Assembly: GCF_029962485.1 (NCBI RefSeq)
Contig: NZ_CP073639.1
Location: 1-64,000, forward strand
DNA: 64,000 nucleotides
Direction of reading: 5' to 3'
Source: Burkholderia cepacia
GTDB taxonomy: Bacteria > Pseudomonadota > Gammaproteobacteria > Burkholderiales > Burkholderiaceae
The translations under genes were made by a program, and so were the position numbers. Under the pieces are notes generated by a model that did not search any database, was not told the origin of the DNA, and saw nothing but the letters and a program-made list of their open reading frames with translations. Shown here piece after piece: positions 9,100 to 17,326 of the stretch (positions within the stretch are counted from its first letter, which is position 1; each line of letters opens with the position of its first letter).

Positions 9100-9290
9100 C
9101 GGTCTGCCGCCGCTGCAAACGGGAACGCTTGCGGCCATGCGCCCTTGCCGGCCAGCGGAGCGGAGCCGAGCCAGTCGACATAGAGGTCGACCGTGCGCGC
9201 GACGACACCCACCGGAATCGCGTCGAAGCGCAGTTGCGACGCGAACGTCGCGAGCGTGAGGCCGGGTGCGGGAATCGTGCTCGCCATCAT
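9100..9290 (-). pseudogene. N-terminal fragment of an MmgE/PrpD family gene
   Basis: The minus strand from the ATG at 9290 encodes about 55 residues that match the start of MmgE/PrpD proteins: TLATFASQLRFDAIPVGVV followed by DLYVDWLGSAPLAGKGAWP. Intact members have roughly 450 residues, but here the similarity stops and the frame ends at 9051 inside the TetR coding region. The fragment lies 120 bp downstream of the MaoC-like hydratase on the same strand. This suggests the remains of an operon for a methylcitrate- or mesaconate-like acid whose distal part was deleted when the TetR region was joined. Confidence 0.6.
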
Positions 9291-9409
9291 GGCGTACGGA
9301 AGCGGAATCGGATCGTGCCGTTCGCGCAGCGTGTCGGTCTGTCGCCGCGCGCCGGCGCCGCGCCTGTGACGCGTCTTGCGCCCCGTCGCCGTCAGCGCAC
9401 CGAAGCGCG

Positions 9410-10270
9410 TCAGGCAAGCGTCGCGGTCGCCTGCATCGTCAGCCAGCCATCGCGATCCTTCGCCCACAGCTCGATCGTGCGGCCGTCGTCCGACGGCTTG
9501 CCGCACAGCGTGAACGGCTCCCCGTCGAAGGTCGGGCGCACCGCGCGGAATGCGAAGCTCGCGAGCGTCGCGTCGGGCCGTTCGCGATGCACGAGATCGA
9601 CGAGCAGCGTCGCGATCAGCGGACCGTGCACGACGAGCCCCGGATAGCCTTCTTCCTGCGTCACGTAGCTGCGGTCGTAGTGGATACGGTGGCCGTTGAA
9701 GGTCAGTGCCGAATAGCGGAACAGCATCACGGCGTCGGCCGTGACGGTGCGCGCCCACGTTTCGCCCGTGGGCGCCGCGACCGGCTTCTGCGCCGGCGCG
9801 CCCGGCTGCGGCGCGTCGCGATAGACGATGTCGTGCTCTTCCTCGACGCATAGTGCGTCATCGGATTCGATCCGATGCTGGACCGTCACGAACACGAGCC
9901 GCCCGCTGCGGCCCGTCTTGTCCTCGATGTTCGCGATCGTCGATTCGCGCGTCGCGCGCCGCCCCGCACGCAGCGGCGCATGAAACGTCAGCCGGCCGCC
10001 GGCCCACATGCGGCGCGGCAGCGGCACGGGCGGCAGGAAGCCGCCGCGCTTCGGGTGGCCGTCGGGGCCAACCTCGGCCAACGGCGCGACGGGCAGGAAG
10101 TAGAGCCAGTGCCACATCGGCGGCACGACGTCGCCAGGCGACGGGCGGTCGAGCGTGGCGGCCAGCGCGTTCAGCGGGAACGCGGTGATGTCGTCGCCGA
10201 GCGTTTCGGTCTTGCCGACCCACGCGTCGAGTGACACGGGTGCGGCGGGCTGCGAGGATGAGTTCGACAC
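9410..10270 (-). CDS. FAS1-like/MaoC-type dehydratase (mesaconyl-CoA hydratase-like)
   Basis: A 286-residue double-hotdog acyl-CoA hydratase of the HTD2/mesaconyl-C4-CoA hydratase type. The N-terminal hotdog has the block PPMWHWLYFLP near residue 50 and GGFLPPVPLPRRMWAGG. The C-terminal hotdog has FRYSALTFNGHRIHYDRSYV, the FAS1-dehydratase-like signature with the conserved FN.HRIHYD. The start is a GTG at 10270 with GGAG nine bases upstream, as no ATG fits. It probably hydrates a mesaconyl- or similar enoyl-CoA. The CoA transferase and lyase partners expected nearby are absent; only an MmgE/PrpD fragment remains. Confidence 0.8.
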   Translation of the reverse strand: MSNSSSQPAAPVSLDAWVGKTETLGDDITAFPLNALAATLDRPSPGDVVPPMWHWLYFLPVAPLAEVGPDGHPKRGGFLPPVPLPRRMWAGGRLTFHAPLRAGRRATRESTIANIEDKTGRSGRLVFVTVQHRIESDDALCVEEEHDIVYRDAPQPGAPAQKPVAAPTGETWARTVTADAVMLFRYSALTFNGHRIHYDRSYVTQEEGYPGLVVHGPLIATLLVDLVHRERPDATLASFAFRAVRPTFDGEPFTLCGKPSDDGRTIELWAKDRDGWLTMQATATLA

Positions 10271-10558
10271 TGATGGAGTCTCCGGTACGCTGGCAATGGC
10301 CCTAATATGCACGCCGCACGCCGTTTCGCGAAGTCGGCTTTCCCGAACCGGGGCTTCGAATTTGCTTAACCCATGCGGCCCTGCCGGTCCTGCCGGACGA
10401 TTTTCGTCTGACCATTCAAACCGTGCAATATAGTCGCCACGCGCGCCGTGTGCGATTCCTGGCGCCAAGCTTACAGCTTGACCACCGTCGGCACGCCGCC
10501 TAAATTGCTTCTGACGGACCGGCCGCGCCACGAGCGACATGTCATCCGGGTGAAAAAA

Positions 10559-10574
10559 CGATAGTTTGCTATCG
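10559..10574. promoter_or_regulatory. Candidate MarR operator upstream of the efflux operon
   Basis: CGATAGTTTGCTATCG is a perfect inverted repeat (6-bp arms, 4-bp centre) 28 bp before the ATG of the MarR gene, in an AT-richer stretch suitable for a promoter. It is the likely site for autorepression of the MarR gene and the efflux genes behind it. The rest of the 331-bp gap between the hydratase and MarR genes (10271-10601) shows no gene. Confidence 0.65.
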
Positions 10575-10601
10575 AATATTTTTGCCCCTATCATCTCGGC
10601 C

Positions 10602-11081
10602 ATGACCAATCTGCACGACCTCCGCCTCGCCGTCAGCAGCCTGCTCGTGCTGTCCGCGCGCAAGTGGCGCCGCACCAGTGACGGCGTGCTGAACGCGTAC
10701 AACGTGTCCGAGGCCTGCGCGACGCCGCTCCTGATCGCCGGCCGGCTCGGCGAAGGCGTCCGGCAGGGCGCGCTCGCCGAACACGTCGGCATCGAAGGGC
10801 CGTCACTCGTGCGCCTGCTCGACCAGCTGTGCGCGGCCGGCCTCGCGCGTCGCGACGAGGATCCGCACGACCGCCGCGCGAAAACGATCTCGCTGACGGC
10901 CGCCGGCCGCGCGGTCACCGCGAAGATGGAAGAAGACCTGCGCGTGCTGCGCGCCCAGGTGCTCAAGGGCGTGTCGCGCGCCGATCTCGAAACGACGCTG
11001 CGCGTGCTCGAAGCGTTCAACGCATCCGAGTCGCACTCGCCCGCCACGCGTCTCCCGCACGCCGACGACACCACGTCATGA
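10602..11081 (+). CDS. MarR family transcriptional regulator of the FusC-type efflux operon
   Basis: A 159-residue MarR repressor. The winged helix region (about 55-110) has GALAEHVGIEGPSLVRLLDQL as helix-turn-helix and the wing DEDPHDRRAKTISLTAAG with the conserved D-R-R. The ATG at 10602 is preferred over an in-frame ATG 36 bp upstream because that one would overlap the operator-like repeat. Its stop overlaps the start of the FusC gene by ATGA, so the regulator is first gene of a five-gene operon and probably senses a toxic aromatic acid exported by the pump. Confidence 0.88.
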   Translation: MTNLHDLRLAVSSLLVLSARKWRRTSDGVLNAYNVSEACATPLLIAGRLGEGVRQGALAEHVGIEGPSLVRLLDQLCAAGLARRDEDPHDRRAKTISLTAAGRAVTAKMEEDLRVLRAQVLKGVSRADLETTLRVLEAFNASESHSPATRLPHADDTTS

Positions 11082-13210
11082 CCTATCCGAGCCTTCGCGA
11101 CTGGCTGTTCTCGGGCAAGACGTTCGCCGCGTCGATGCTGGCGCTGTACCTCGGCCTGTATTTCCAGCTGCCGCGTCCGTACTGGGCGATGGCGAGCGTC
11201 TACATCGTGTCGAACCCGTTCGTCGGCGCGACGCGCTCGAAGGCGCTGTACCGCGCGCTCGGCACCGCGCTCGGCGCGGCCGCCGCGATCTTCTTCGTGC
11301 CGCCGTTCGTCGAGACGCCGCTCCTCTTCAGCATCATCGTCGCGACCTGGTGCGGCACGCTGCTCTACCTCGCGATCTCCGACCGCACGGCGCGCAGCTA
11401 CGTGTTCATGCTTGCCGGCTATACGATGCCGCTGATCGCGCTGCCGACCGTGACCGATCCGTCCACCGTGTTCGACGTCGCGATCGCGCGGACCGAGGAA
11501 ATCGTGCTCGGCATCGTGTGCGCCAGCGTGGTCGGCAGCGCCGTGTTCCCGAACCGCCTCGCGCCGACACTGATCGAGCGCACCGACGCATGGTTCAAGG
11601 ACGCGGCGTTCTATGGCCGCGAGACGCTGTCCGGGCAGATCGCCGGCAAGGCGTTGTCGGCATGCCGGCAACGGCTCGCGGCGACGATCACCGGCCTCGA
11701 ATTTCTGCTGAGCCAGCTGAGCTACGACCATGCGCACCCGCGCATCCTTGCGCGCGCGCAGGCGCTCGCGGGCCGCATGCAGTTGTTCCTGCCGCTGATG
11801 TCATCGCTCGCCGATCCCTTGATCGCGTTGATGCGCGACCTGCACGTGCGCCCGCCCGCCCTCGACGCGCTGCTGGTCGATGCCGCGAAGTGGTTCGACG
11901 CACCGTTGCCGGCCGTGAAGGCCGGCACCGACGGCGACATGGCCCACGATCCGGTCGCGGACAACCTGCGCGAGCGCATCGCCGCGCTGCAGCCTGACGA
12001 CAGCGCGCTCGCGAGCTGGGACGGCGCACTGCTGTCGAACGCGCTGTGGCGGTTGCGCCAGGTCATCGATATCTGGCAGGACTGCCGCTCGCTGCGCGCG
12101 CTGATCGCAAACGAATCGGGCGTGTGGCAGCCGCGTTACCGGCACTGGCGGCTCGGCGGCACCGAGCGCTTCTTCGATCGCGGGATGATGCTGTTCTCGA
12201 CGCTGACCGTCGTGCTCGCGATCGTGTTCGCTTGCTGGCTGTGGATCTCGTCCGGCTGGCACGACGGCGCGGCGGCCGTCACGCTCGTGGCCGTGTCGTG
12301 CAGCTTCTTCGCCGCGCTCGACGAACCGGCGCCGCTGGTGTTCAAGTTCTTCCTGTCGACCGCCGCGAGCGTCGTGTTCGCGGGTCTGTACCTGTTCGTC
12401 GTACTGCCGCACGTGCATGACTTCGCGATGCTCGTGCTGATGTTCGCGGGCCCGTTCATCCTGATCGGCACGCTGCTGCCGCGCCCGCAGTTCAATATGG
12501 TGACGATGCTCGTCGCGGTGAACACGGCCACCTTCATCAGCATCCAGAGCGCGTACGAAGCCGACTTCTTCGTGTTCCTGAACAGCAACCTCGCGGGTGT
12601 CGCCGGGTTGCTGTTCGCGTACGTGTGGACGCGGGCGACACGGCCGTTCGGCGCGGAGCTCGCGGTGCGGCGCCTGCTGCGCTCGGGCTGGGAAGACGTC
12701 GCGCGCTCCGCGTCGACGCAACCGCTCGACGACCAGCGCAACCACGCGTCGCGAATGCTCGATCGTGTCACGCAGCTGCTGCCGCGCCTCGGCGCATCCG
12801 ACGACCACCGCCACCCGTCAATCGAAAGCTTCCGCGACCTGCGCATCGCGCTGAACGCGCTCGACCTGCGCCGCTCGCGCCGCCGCCTGTCTGGCGACGT
12901 GCCCGACGCAATCGATCGTGTGCTCGTCGGCGTCACCGATCACTACGCGCGCTGCGCCGCCGCGAACGCGCGCCAGCCTGCACCGCCCGCGCTGCTCGCG
13001 ACGATCGACGACGCGCTGCACCGCGTCGCGGGCAGCAACCTGCCGGGCGCCGCACCGGCGGAACACGGCACGGCGCCTGCCGTGCCGGCCACGGCCGCCA
13101 CGCACCGCCGGCTGCGCGACACGCTGCACGCGCTCGTCGGGCTGCGCCTGTCGCTGTATCCGGCCGCTGCCGGCCAGGCGCCGCAGGCTCCGGACGGAGC
13201 ACGCGCATGA
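11078..13210 (+). CDS. FusC/AaeB family inner-membrane efflux protein
   Basis: A 710-residue aromatic acid exporter subunit of the FUSC family (fusaric acid resistance, AaeB). Two copies of a helix bundle can be seen. The N-terminal one (about 10-170) starts with FAASMLALYLGLYFQLPRPYW and contains the signature ALGTALGAAAAI. The C-terminal one (about 365-525) has ILIGTLLPRPQFN. A cytoplasmic domain of about 200 residues separates them. The start overlaps the MarR stop by ATGA. With the following DUF1656, HlyD-type and OMF genes it would form an AaeX-AaeA-AaeB-like tripartite exporter. Confidence 0.9.
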   Translation: MTYPSLRDWLFSGKTFAASMLALYLGLYFQLPRPYWAMASVYIVSNPFVGATRSKALYRALGTALGAAAAIFFVPPFVETPLLFSIIVATWCGTLLYLAISDRTARSYVFMLAGYTMPLIALPTVTDPSTVFDVAIARTEEIVLGIVCASVVGSAVFPNRLAPTLIERTDAWFKDAAFYGRETLSGQIAGKALSACRQRLAATITGLEFLLSQLSYDHAHPRILARAQALAGRMQLFLPLMSSLADPLIALMRDLHVRPPALDALLVDAAKWFDAPLPAVKAGTDGDMAHDPVADNLRERIAALQPDDSALASWDGALLSNALWRLRQVIDIWQDCRSLRALIANESGVWQPRYRHWRLGGTERFFDRGMMLFSTLTVVLAIVFACWLWISSGWHDGAAAVTLVAVSCSFFAALDEPAPLVFKFFLSTAASVVFAGLYLFVVLPHVHDFAMLVLMFAGPFILIGTLLPRPQFNMVTMLVAVNTATFISIQSAYEADFFVFLNSNLAGVAGLLFAYVWTRATRPFGAELAVRRLLRSGWEDVARSASTQPLDDQRNHASRMLDRVTQLLPRLGASDDHRHPSIESFRDLRIALNALDLRRSRRRLSGDVPDAIDRVLVGVTDHYARCAAANARQPAPPALLATIDDALHRVAGSNLPGAAPAEHGTAPAVPATAATHRRLRDTLHALVGLRLSLYPAAAGQAPQAPDGARA

Positions 13211-13244
13211 TCCGGCTTTCCAACCTGTCCTTCCGACCGCGACC

Positions 13245-13457
13245 ATGATCGGCGAAATCGACATCTTCGGCGTATTCGTGCCGGCTCCGCTCGTGCTGAT
13301 GCTGATCGCCTACCTGATCAACATCGTCGTGCGCGCCGCGCTCGAGCGCGTCGGCTTCTACCGCCTCGTCTGGCACCGTTCGATTTTCGACCTCGGCATC
13401 TACGTGTTCGTGCTTGCCGCCGTCATCATCGCTTCCCACCATCTCGTGGCTACCTAA
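13245..13457 (+). CDS. DUF1656 small membrane protein (AaeX-like)
   Basis: A 70-residue protein with two predicted membrane helices, at about 10-30 and 48-66. It starts MIGEIDIFGVFVPAP and contains FYRLVWHRSIFDLGIYV, both typical of DUF1656 proteins encoded between FUSC and HlyD-type genes in aromatic-acid efflux operons. The stop is followed after one base by the GTG of the adaptor gene. The exact role is unknown; it is presumed to be a small accessory subunit of the pump. Confidence 0.85.
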   Translation: MIGEIDIFGVFVPAPLVLMLIAYLINIVVRAALERVGFYRLVWHRSIFDLGIYVFVLAAVIIASHHLVAT

Positions 13458-13458
13458 C

Positions 13459-14439
13459 GTGAAAAAATCCTGGCTCTCGGCAGGACAAATCCTGCTTACC
13501 CTGATCGTCGTCGTCGTGGCCGGCCTCGTGCTGTGGCGGATCATCAACTACTACATGTTCTCGCCGTGGACCCGCGACGGGCACGTGCGCGCCGACGTGA
13601 TCCAGGTTGCGCCGGACGTATCGGGCCTCATCACGTCGGTGCAGGTCGCCGACAACCAGGAGGTCAAGCGCGGCCAGGTGCTGTTCGTGATCGACCAGGC
13701 GCGCTACACGCTTGCGGAACGGCTCGCCGAAGCGACGCTCGCGCAGCGCCGCGCGACGCTGGCCCAGGCGAAGCGCGAATACGCGCGCAACCTGCAGCTC
13801 GGCAACCTGGTCGCGAGCGAGCAGGTCGAGGAAAGCCGCACGCGCGTCGAGCAAGGCGAAGCCAGCGTCGCCGACGCGCAGGTGTCGCTCGACACCGCGA
13901 AGCTGAACCTGCAGCGCACGACGATCGTGAGTCCCGTAGACGGCTACCTGAACGACCGCGCGCCGCGCGTCGGCGAATACGTGCCGGCCGGCCGCGCGGT
14001 ACTGTCGGTCGTCGACAGCAATTCGTTCCGCGTCGACGGCTACTTCGAGGAAACCAAGCTGCGCGGCATCCATATCGGCCAGCCGGTCGACATCATCGTG
14101 ATGGGCGAGCCGCATGCGCTGCGCGGCCACGTGCAGAGCATCGTCGCCGCGATCGAGGATCGCGACCGCACGCAGGGCGCGAACCTGCTGCCGAACGTGA
14201 ACCCGGCGTTCAGCTGGGTGCGGCTCGCGCAGCGCGTGCCGGTGCGCGTCGTGCTCGACGAAGTGCCCGACGATTTCCGGATGATCGCCGGTCGCACCGC
14301 GACCGTCTCGATGCGCGACGCCGACACGCGCCGCAACGACAACGCGAAGCCGGCAGCCGGCGCCAGCGCGGCCTCGACCGCAGTGCCGGTCTCCGCGGCA
14401 TCCGGGGCAGCCGCCAACGCGGCGGGAGCATCGCAATGA
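13459..14439 (+). CDS. HlyD-type membrane fusion protein of the FusC efflux system
   Basis: A 326-residue periplasmic adaptor anchored by one N-terminal helix (about 10-30). The lipoyl-like half-motifs flank a short coiled-coil hairpin (about 75-135, rich in A/E/Q/R), and DGYLNDRAPRVGEYVPAGR is typical of AaeA/EmrA relatives. The C-terminus is Ala-rich. The GTG start at 13459 lies one base after the DUF1656 stop, so coupling is likely. The alternative in-frame ATG at 13414 lies inside the DUF1656 gene and would add 15 unlikely residues. It should bridge the FusC subunit to the outer-membrane channel encoded next. Confidence 0.88.
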   Translation: MKKSWLSAGQILLTLIVVVVAGLVLWRIINYYMFSPWTRDGHVRADVIQVAPDVSGLITSVQVADNQEVKRGQVLFVIDQARYTLAERLAEATLAQRRATLAQAKREYARNLQLGNLVASEQVEESRTRVEQGEASVADAQVSLDTAKLNLQRTTIVSPVDGYLNDRAPRVGEYVPAGRAVLSVVDSNSFRVDGYFEETKLRGIHIGQPVDIIVMGEPHALRGHVQSIVAAIEDRDRTQGANLLPNVNPAFSWVRLAQRVPVRVVLDEVPDDFRMIAGRTATVSMRDADTRRNDNAKPAAGASAASTAVPVSAASGAAANAAGASQ

Positions 14440-15935
14440 ACCGGCACGGTCTGCGCCTCGCGGCTGCATTCGCGCCGCTTGCGCTCGCACTCGGCGCGTG
14501 CAAATCCGTCGGCCCCGACTACAAGCTGCCGCAGCAGGCGTACGTGAATGCGCCGCTCGCGAACCATGCGCTCGACGACGCGAACGGTACGCTCGTGTCG
14601 CGCGACGCGGTACCCGGTAACTGGTGGCAGCTGTACGACGATCCCGTGCTCGACACGCTCGTGCGCGATGCGCTGAAGTCGAACACCGACCTGCGCGTCG
14701 CCGCGGCCAACCTCGCGCGTTCGCGCGCGGCGCTGGAGGTCGCGAGCCAGCAGGGCGGGTTCTCGGGCGGGGCCGAAGCCGCCGTTCAGCGCGCACAGGA
14801 ATCGGCCGAGCAATACCTGCTCGAGAACAAGCTGCCGGTCGTCAACGAAGGCGCAGTCGGCATCAACGTGTCGTATGAAATCGACCTGTTCGGCAAGCTG
14901 CGGCGCGGCGTCGAAGCCGCACGCGCGGACAGCGACGCCGTCAAGGCGGCCGGCGACCTCGCGCGCATCACCGTCGTCGCCGACGTCGTGCGCGCGTACG
15001 TCGAATCGTGCTCGGCCGGTGACGAACTCGCGATCGCGAAGCAGTCGCTCGCGCTGCAGAAGCAGCGCGTCGCGCTGTCGCAGCGGCTGCGCGATGCCGG
15101 GCGCGGCAACCAGACCGACGTGACGCGCGGCGTGACGCAGGTGCGCACGCTTGCCGCCGACATCCCGCGCTTCGAAGGTCGCCGCAAGGTCGCGCAGTAC
15201 CAGCTTGCCGCGCTGCTCGCACGCTCGCCGGCCGACCTGCCGAAAGCCGTTGCCGAATGCGAACGGCTGCCGAAGCTGCGCCAGCCGATCCCGATCGGCG
15301 ACGGCGCCGCGCTGCTGCGCCGCCGCCCCGACGTACGCGAAGCCGAGCGGCAACTCGCCGCCTCGACCGCGCGGATCGGCGTGGCGACCGCTGCGCTGTA
15401 TCCGTCGGTCAGCATCGGTGCGTCGGCCGGCTCGGTCGGTGTCGCCGCCGACCTGTTCTCGTCCAACACAAATCGCTGGTCGTTCGGCCCGCTGATCAGT
15501 TGGTCGTTCCCCGTCAACGGCCAGCGCGCACGCGTGCGCGAAGCCGAGGCCGCGACGGGCGGCGCGCTCGCACATTTCGACGGCGTCGTGCTGAACGCGC
15601 TGCGCGAAACGCAGTCGAGCCTCGCGACCTATGCGGCCGACGTGCAACGCACCGATGCGCTGCGCACGGCGTACGAATCGGCTCGCAATTCCGCCGACGA
15701 AACGCATCGTCTCTATGCGGCCGGCCGCGAATCGTTCATCTCCGATCTCGATGCGACGCGCACGCTGACGAGCGTGCAGGCGCAGGTTGCGGCGGCCGAA
15801 GGCCAGGTCGCGGCCGATCAGGTGCGGCTCTTCCTCGCACTGGGCGGTGGATGGGACAGTGACAACACGGCGAGCGCGCAGGGCGCCCGGCCCGACACCG
15901 CGCACGCCGCTTCGGCACCCGCGACGAACGAGTAA
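14436..15935 (+). CDS. NodT/RND-type outer-membrane efflux lipoprotein
   Basis: A 499-residue outer-membrane factor of the NodT family. The lipoprotein signal peptide ends in LALALGACKS, with Cys22 as the lipidated residue, followed by the family start VGPDYK. Two OEP repeats cover about 60-265 and 270-470, with WELD-like SYEIDLFGKLRRGVEAARA and the RRRPDVREAERQLAASTARIG motif. The ATG overlaps the adaptor stop (ATGA), making it the last gene of the MarR-fusC-DUF1656-hlyD-OMF operon. It would supply the channel through the outer membrane. Confidence 0.9.
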   Translation: MNRHGLRLAAAFAPLALALGACKSVGPDYKLPQQAYVNAPLANHALDDANGTLVSRDAVPGNWWQLYDDPVLDTLVRDALKSNTDLRVAAANLARSRAALEVASQQGGFSGGAEAAVQRAQESAEQYLLENKLPVVNEGAVGINVSYEIDLFGKLRRGVEAARADSDAVKAAGDLARITVVADVVRAYVESCSAGDELAIAKQSLALQKQRVALSQRLRDAGRGNQTDVTRGVTQVRTLAADIPRFEGRRKVAQYQLAALLARSPADLPKAVAECERLPKLRQPIPIGDGAALLRRRPDVREAERQLAASTARIGVATAALYPSVSIGASAGSVGVAADLFSSNTNRWSFGPLISWSFPVNGQRARVREAEAATGGALAHFDGVVLNALRETQSSLATYAADVQRTDALRTAYESARNSADETHRLYAAGRESFISDLDATRTLTSVQAQVAAAEGQVAADQVRLFLALGGGWDSDNTASAQGARPDTAHAASAPATNE

Positions 15936-15942
15936 AACCCCG

Positions 15943-15970
15943 AGCGTCATAGACTTCGGTATATAGCGCT
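15943..15970 (+). promoter_or_regulatory. ModE-like molybdate-response box
   Basis: The 28 bases read as an 11-mer AGCGTCATAGA, a 6-base gap, then TATATAGCGCT. Against the known ModE operator layout (ATCGCTATATA-N6-TATATAACGAT) the right half matches at 9 of 11 positions and the left half at 7 of 11, with the correct spacing. It lies 8 bp after the efflux OMF stop and about 155 bp before the molbindin ATG. The content of that gene (molybdate-binding Mop domains) makes a molybdenum-responsive element plausible. It is a candidate only. Confidence 0.45.
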
Positions 15971-16124
15971 GGCATCGCAAAACACCGTGCACAAAGGGGT
16001 TTTCGTGATTCGCACCATAGCATCCGGAGGGCGACGGACGCCCGTATCGGCGGTAAACTCGCCGATGCGTTCCACTCATCTTTCGCTGCCGGTCCGGCAG
16101 CGACATCCACTCCGGAGATCCATC

Positions 16125-16550
16125 ATGCAAACCAGTGCTCGCAACCATTTCGCCGGCCAGGTCAGCGCCGTCAAGCCCGGTGCCGTCAACGACGAAATCA
16201 CGCTCCGCACGCAGGACGGTCTCGACATCGTCGCCGTGATCACCCACGGCAGCGCCGCTTCGCTGGGCCTCGCGGCCGGCACGAAGGCGTTCGCACTCGT
16301 CAAGGCGTCGTCGGTGATCGTGATGGTCGACGTCGACAGCAGCAAGGTATCGGCGCGCAACTGCGTCGCAGGGACCGTCGCGACGGTCACGAAGGGCGCG
16401 GTCAACTCGGAAGTCGTGATCAAGGCCGCGGGCGGCGCCGAGATCGTCGCGATCGTCACCAACGACAGCGTCGATCGTCTCGGCCTCGCGAGCGGCTCGG
16501 CCGCGTCCGCGATCTTCAAGGCATCGAGCGTGATCGTCGGCGTCGAGTGA
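16125..16550 (+). CDS. Molbindin-like protein with two Mop/TOBE domains
   Basis: A 141-residue cytoplasmic protein made of two tandem Mop domains (about 5-70 and 76-141). The two halves are clear internal repeats: ARNHFAGQVSAVKPGAVNDEI pairs with ARNCVAGTVATVTKGAVNSEV, and LVKASSVIVMVD pairs with IFKASSVIVGVE. Such di-Mop proteins (ModG type) assemble into oligomers that store or buffer molybdate. No enzyme or ABC domain is fused. A ModE-like box lies upstream, and the next gene 75 bp downstream is NifQ-like, also linked to molybdenum handling. Confidence 0.88.
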   Translation: MQTSARNHFAGQVSAVKPGAVNDEITLRTQDGLDIVAVITHGSAASLGLAAGTKAFALVKASSVIVMVDVDSSKVSARNCVAGTVATVTKGAVNSEVVIKAAGGAEIVAIVTNDSVDRLGLASGSAASAIFKASSVIVGVE

Positions 16551-16625
16551 TCGCGTGACGGTCGCAATGGCGAACCGTCCTACGCCGCGCATCCGCGCGG
16601 CCCGTCTGTCATCCGGAGGCATGCG

Positions 16626-17216
16626 ATGACGGCCACGTTCGGTCGCCCGCGACAACAGGCGTTGCAAACGCTGCATTCAGCGGCGGCCCGCACCGCTACG
16701 CCTGACGCACTGCTGTTCAGCGCGCTCATCGCGGCACGCGCGTGCCGCGACGAACTCTCGCTGCTGGGCCTGTCTCCCGGACAGTTCGCCGGCTTGCTGG
16801 CCCGGCAGTTTCCGCACCTGACTCCCGCCCATACCACCGCACTCATGCCGACGGTCGCGTTGGCACTATTGCCAGCGGCCCATGCCGAATTCGTCGCGAC
16901 GCTGCACACGCGGCTGATGGACGACGCGAATCCCGCCGTCGCCCGCGACGATGCCGACTGCCTCGCATCGATCATCGCGCATGCGTGCCTGCGCCCCGAC
17001 CATCTGTGGCGCGATCTCGGGCTCGACGGGCGTGACGCGGTATCCGCGATGCTCGATCGCTATTTCCCCGCGCTCGCCGCGCGCAACGTCACCCACCTGC
17101 GCTGGAAGAAATTCCTCGCACAGGAAGTGGCGGCCTCACTCGGCGTACCGCCGGGCCCGGCACCCGGATGCCCGGGCTGCGAGGATTTCGGTTTCTGCTT
17201 TCCGCACGCGCGATAG
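16626..17216 (+). CDS. NifQ family molybdenum-handling protein with an altered cysteine motif
   Basis: A 196-residue protein of the NifQ family, known in diazotrophs for supplying molybdenum for FeMo-cofactor. The diagnostic block HLWRDLGLDGRDAVSAML, then RNVTHLRWKKFLAQEV, is present near 120-168. NifQ normally ends with C-x4-C-x2-C-x5-C. Here Cys182, Cys185 and Cys191 are present, but the first position (177) is Gly. No other nif gene is in the window. The start at 16626 has GGAGG seven bases upstream. With the molbindin gene it forms a likely Mo storage/transfer pair for another molybdoenzyme; this is inference. Confidence 0.75.
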   Translation: MTATFGRPRQQALQTLHSAAARTATPDALLFSALIAARACRDELSLLGLSPGQFAGLLARQFPHLTPAHTTALMPTVALALLPAAHAEFVATLHTRLMDDANPAVARDDADCLASIIAHACLRPDHLWRDLGLDGRDAVSAMLDRYFPALAARNVTHLRWKKFLAQEVAASLGVPPGPAPGCPGCEDFGFCFPHAR

Positions 17217-17275
17217 CCATCGCGGCGACTCGAACGCTGGCGTCATCGCCGTCACGGACGGGTTCGCAACGCATT

Positions 17276-17291
17276 CCCATAAATGGTCACC
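17276..17291 (+). repeat. Isolated iteron-like 16-mer far from the origin
   Basis: CCCATAAATGGTCACC agrees with the origin iterons. It differs from the iteron at 29772 at two positions and from that at 30157 at two positions, and its GGTCAC end is shared with the outlying copy at 31423. It lies between the convergent NifQ-like and EamA genes, about 12 kb from the array. It may be a distal site for the RepA initiator. Confidence 0.45.
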
Positions 17292-17326
17292 TTGAGGCGT
17301 GCGTCGCCAGCCGTCCATGGCTGTGA

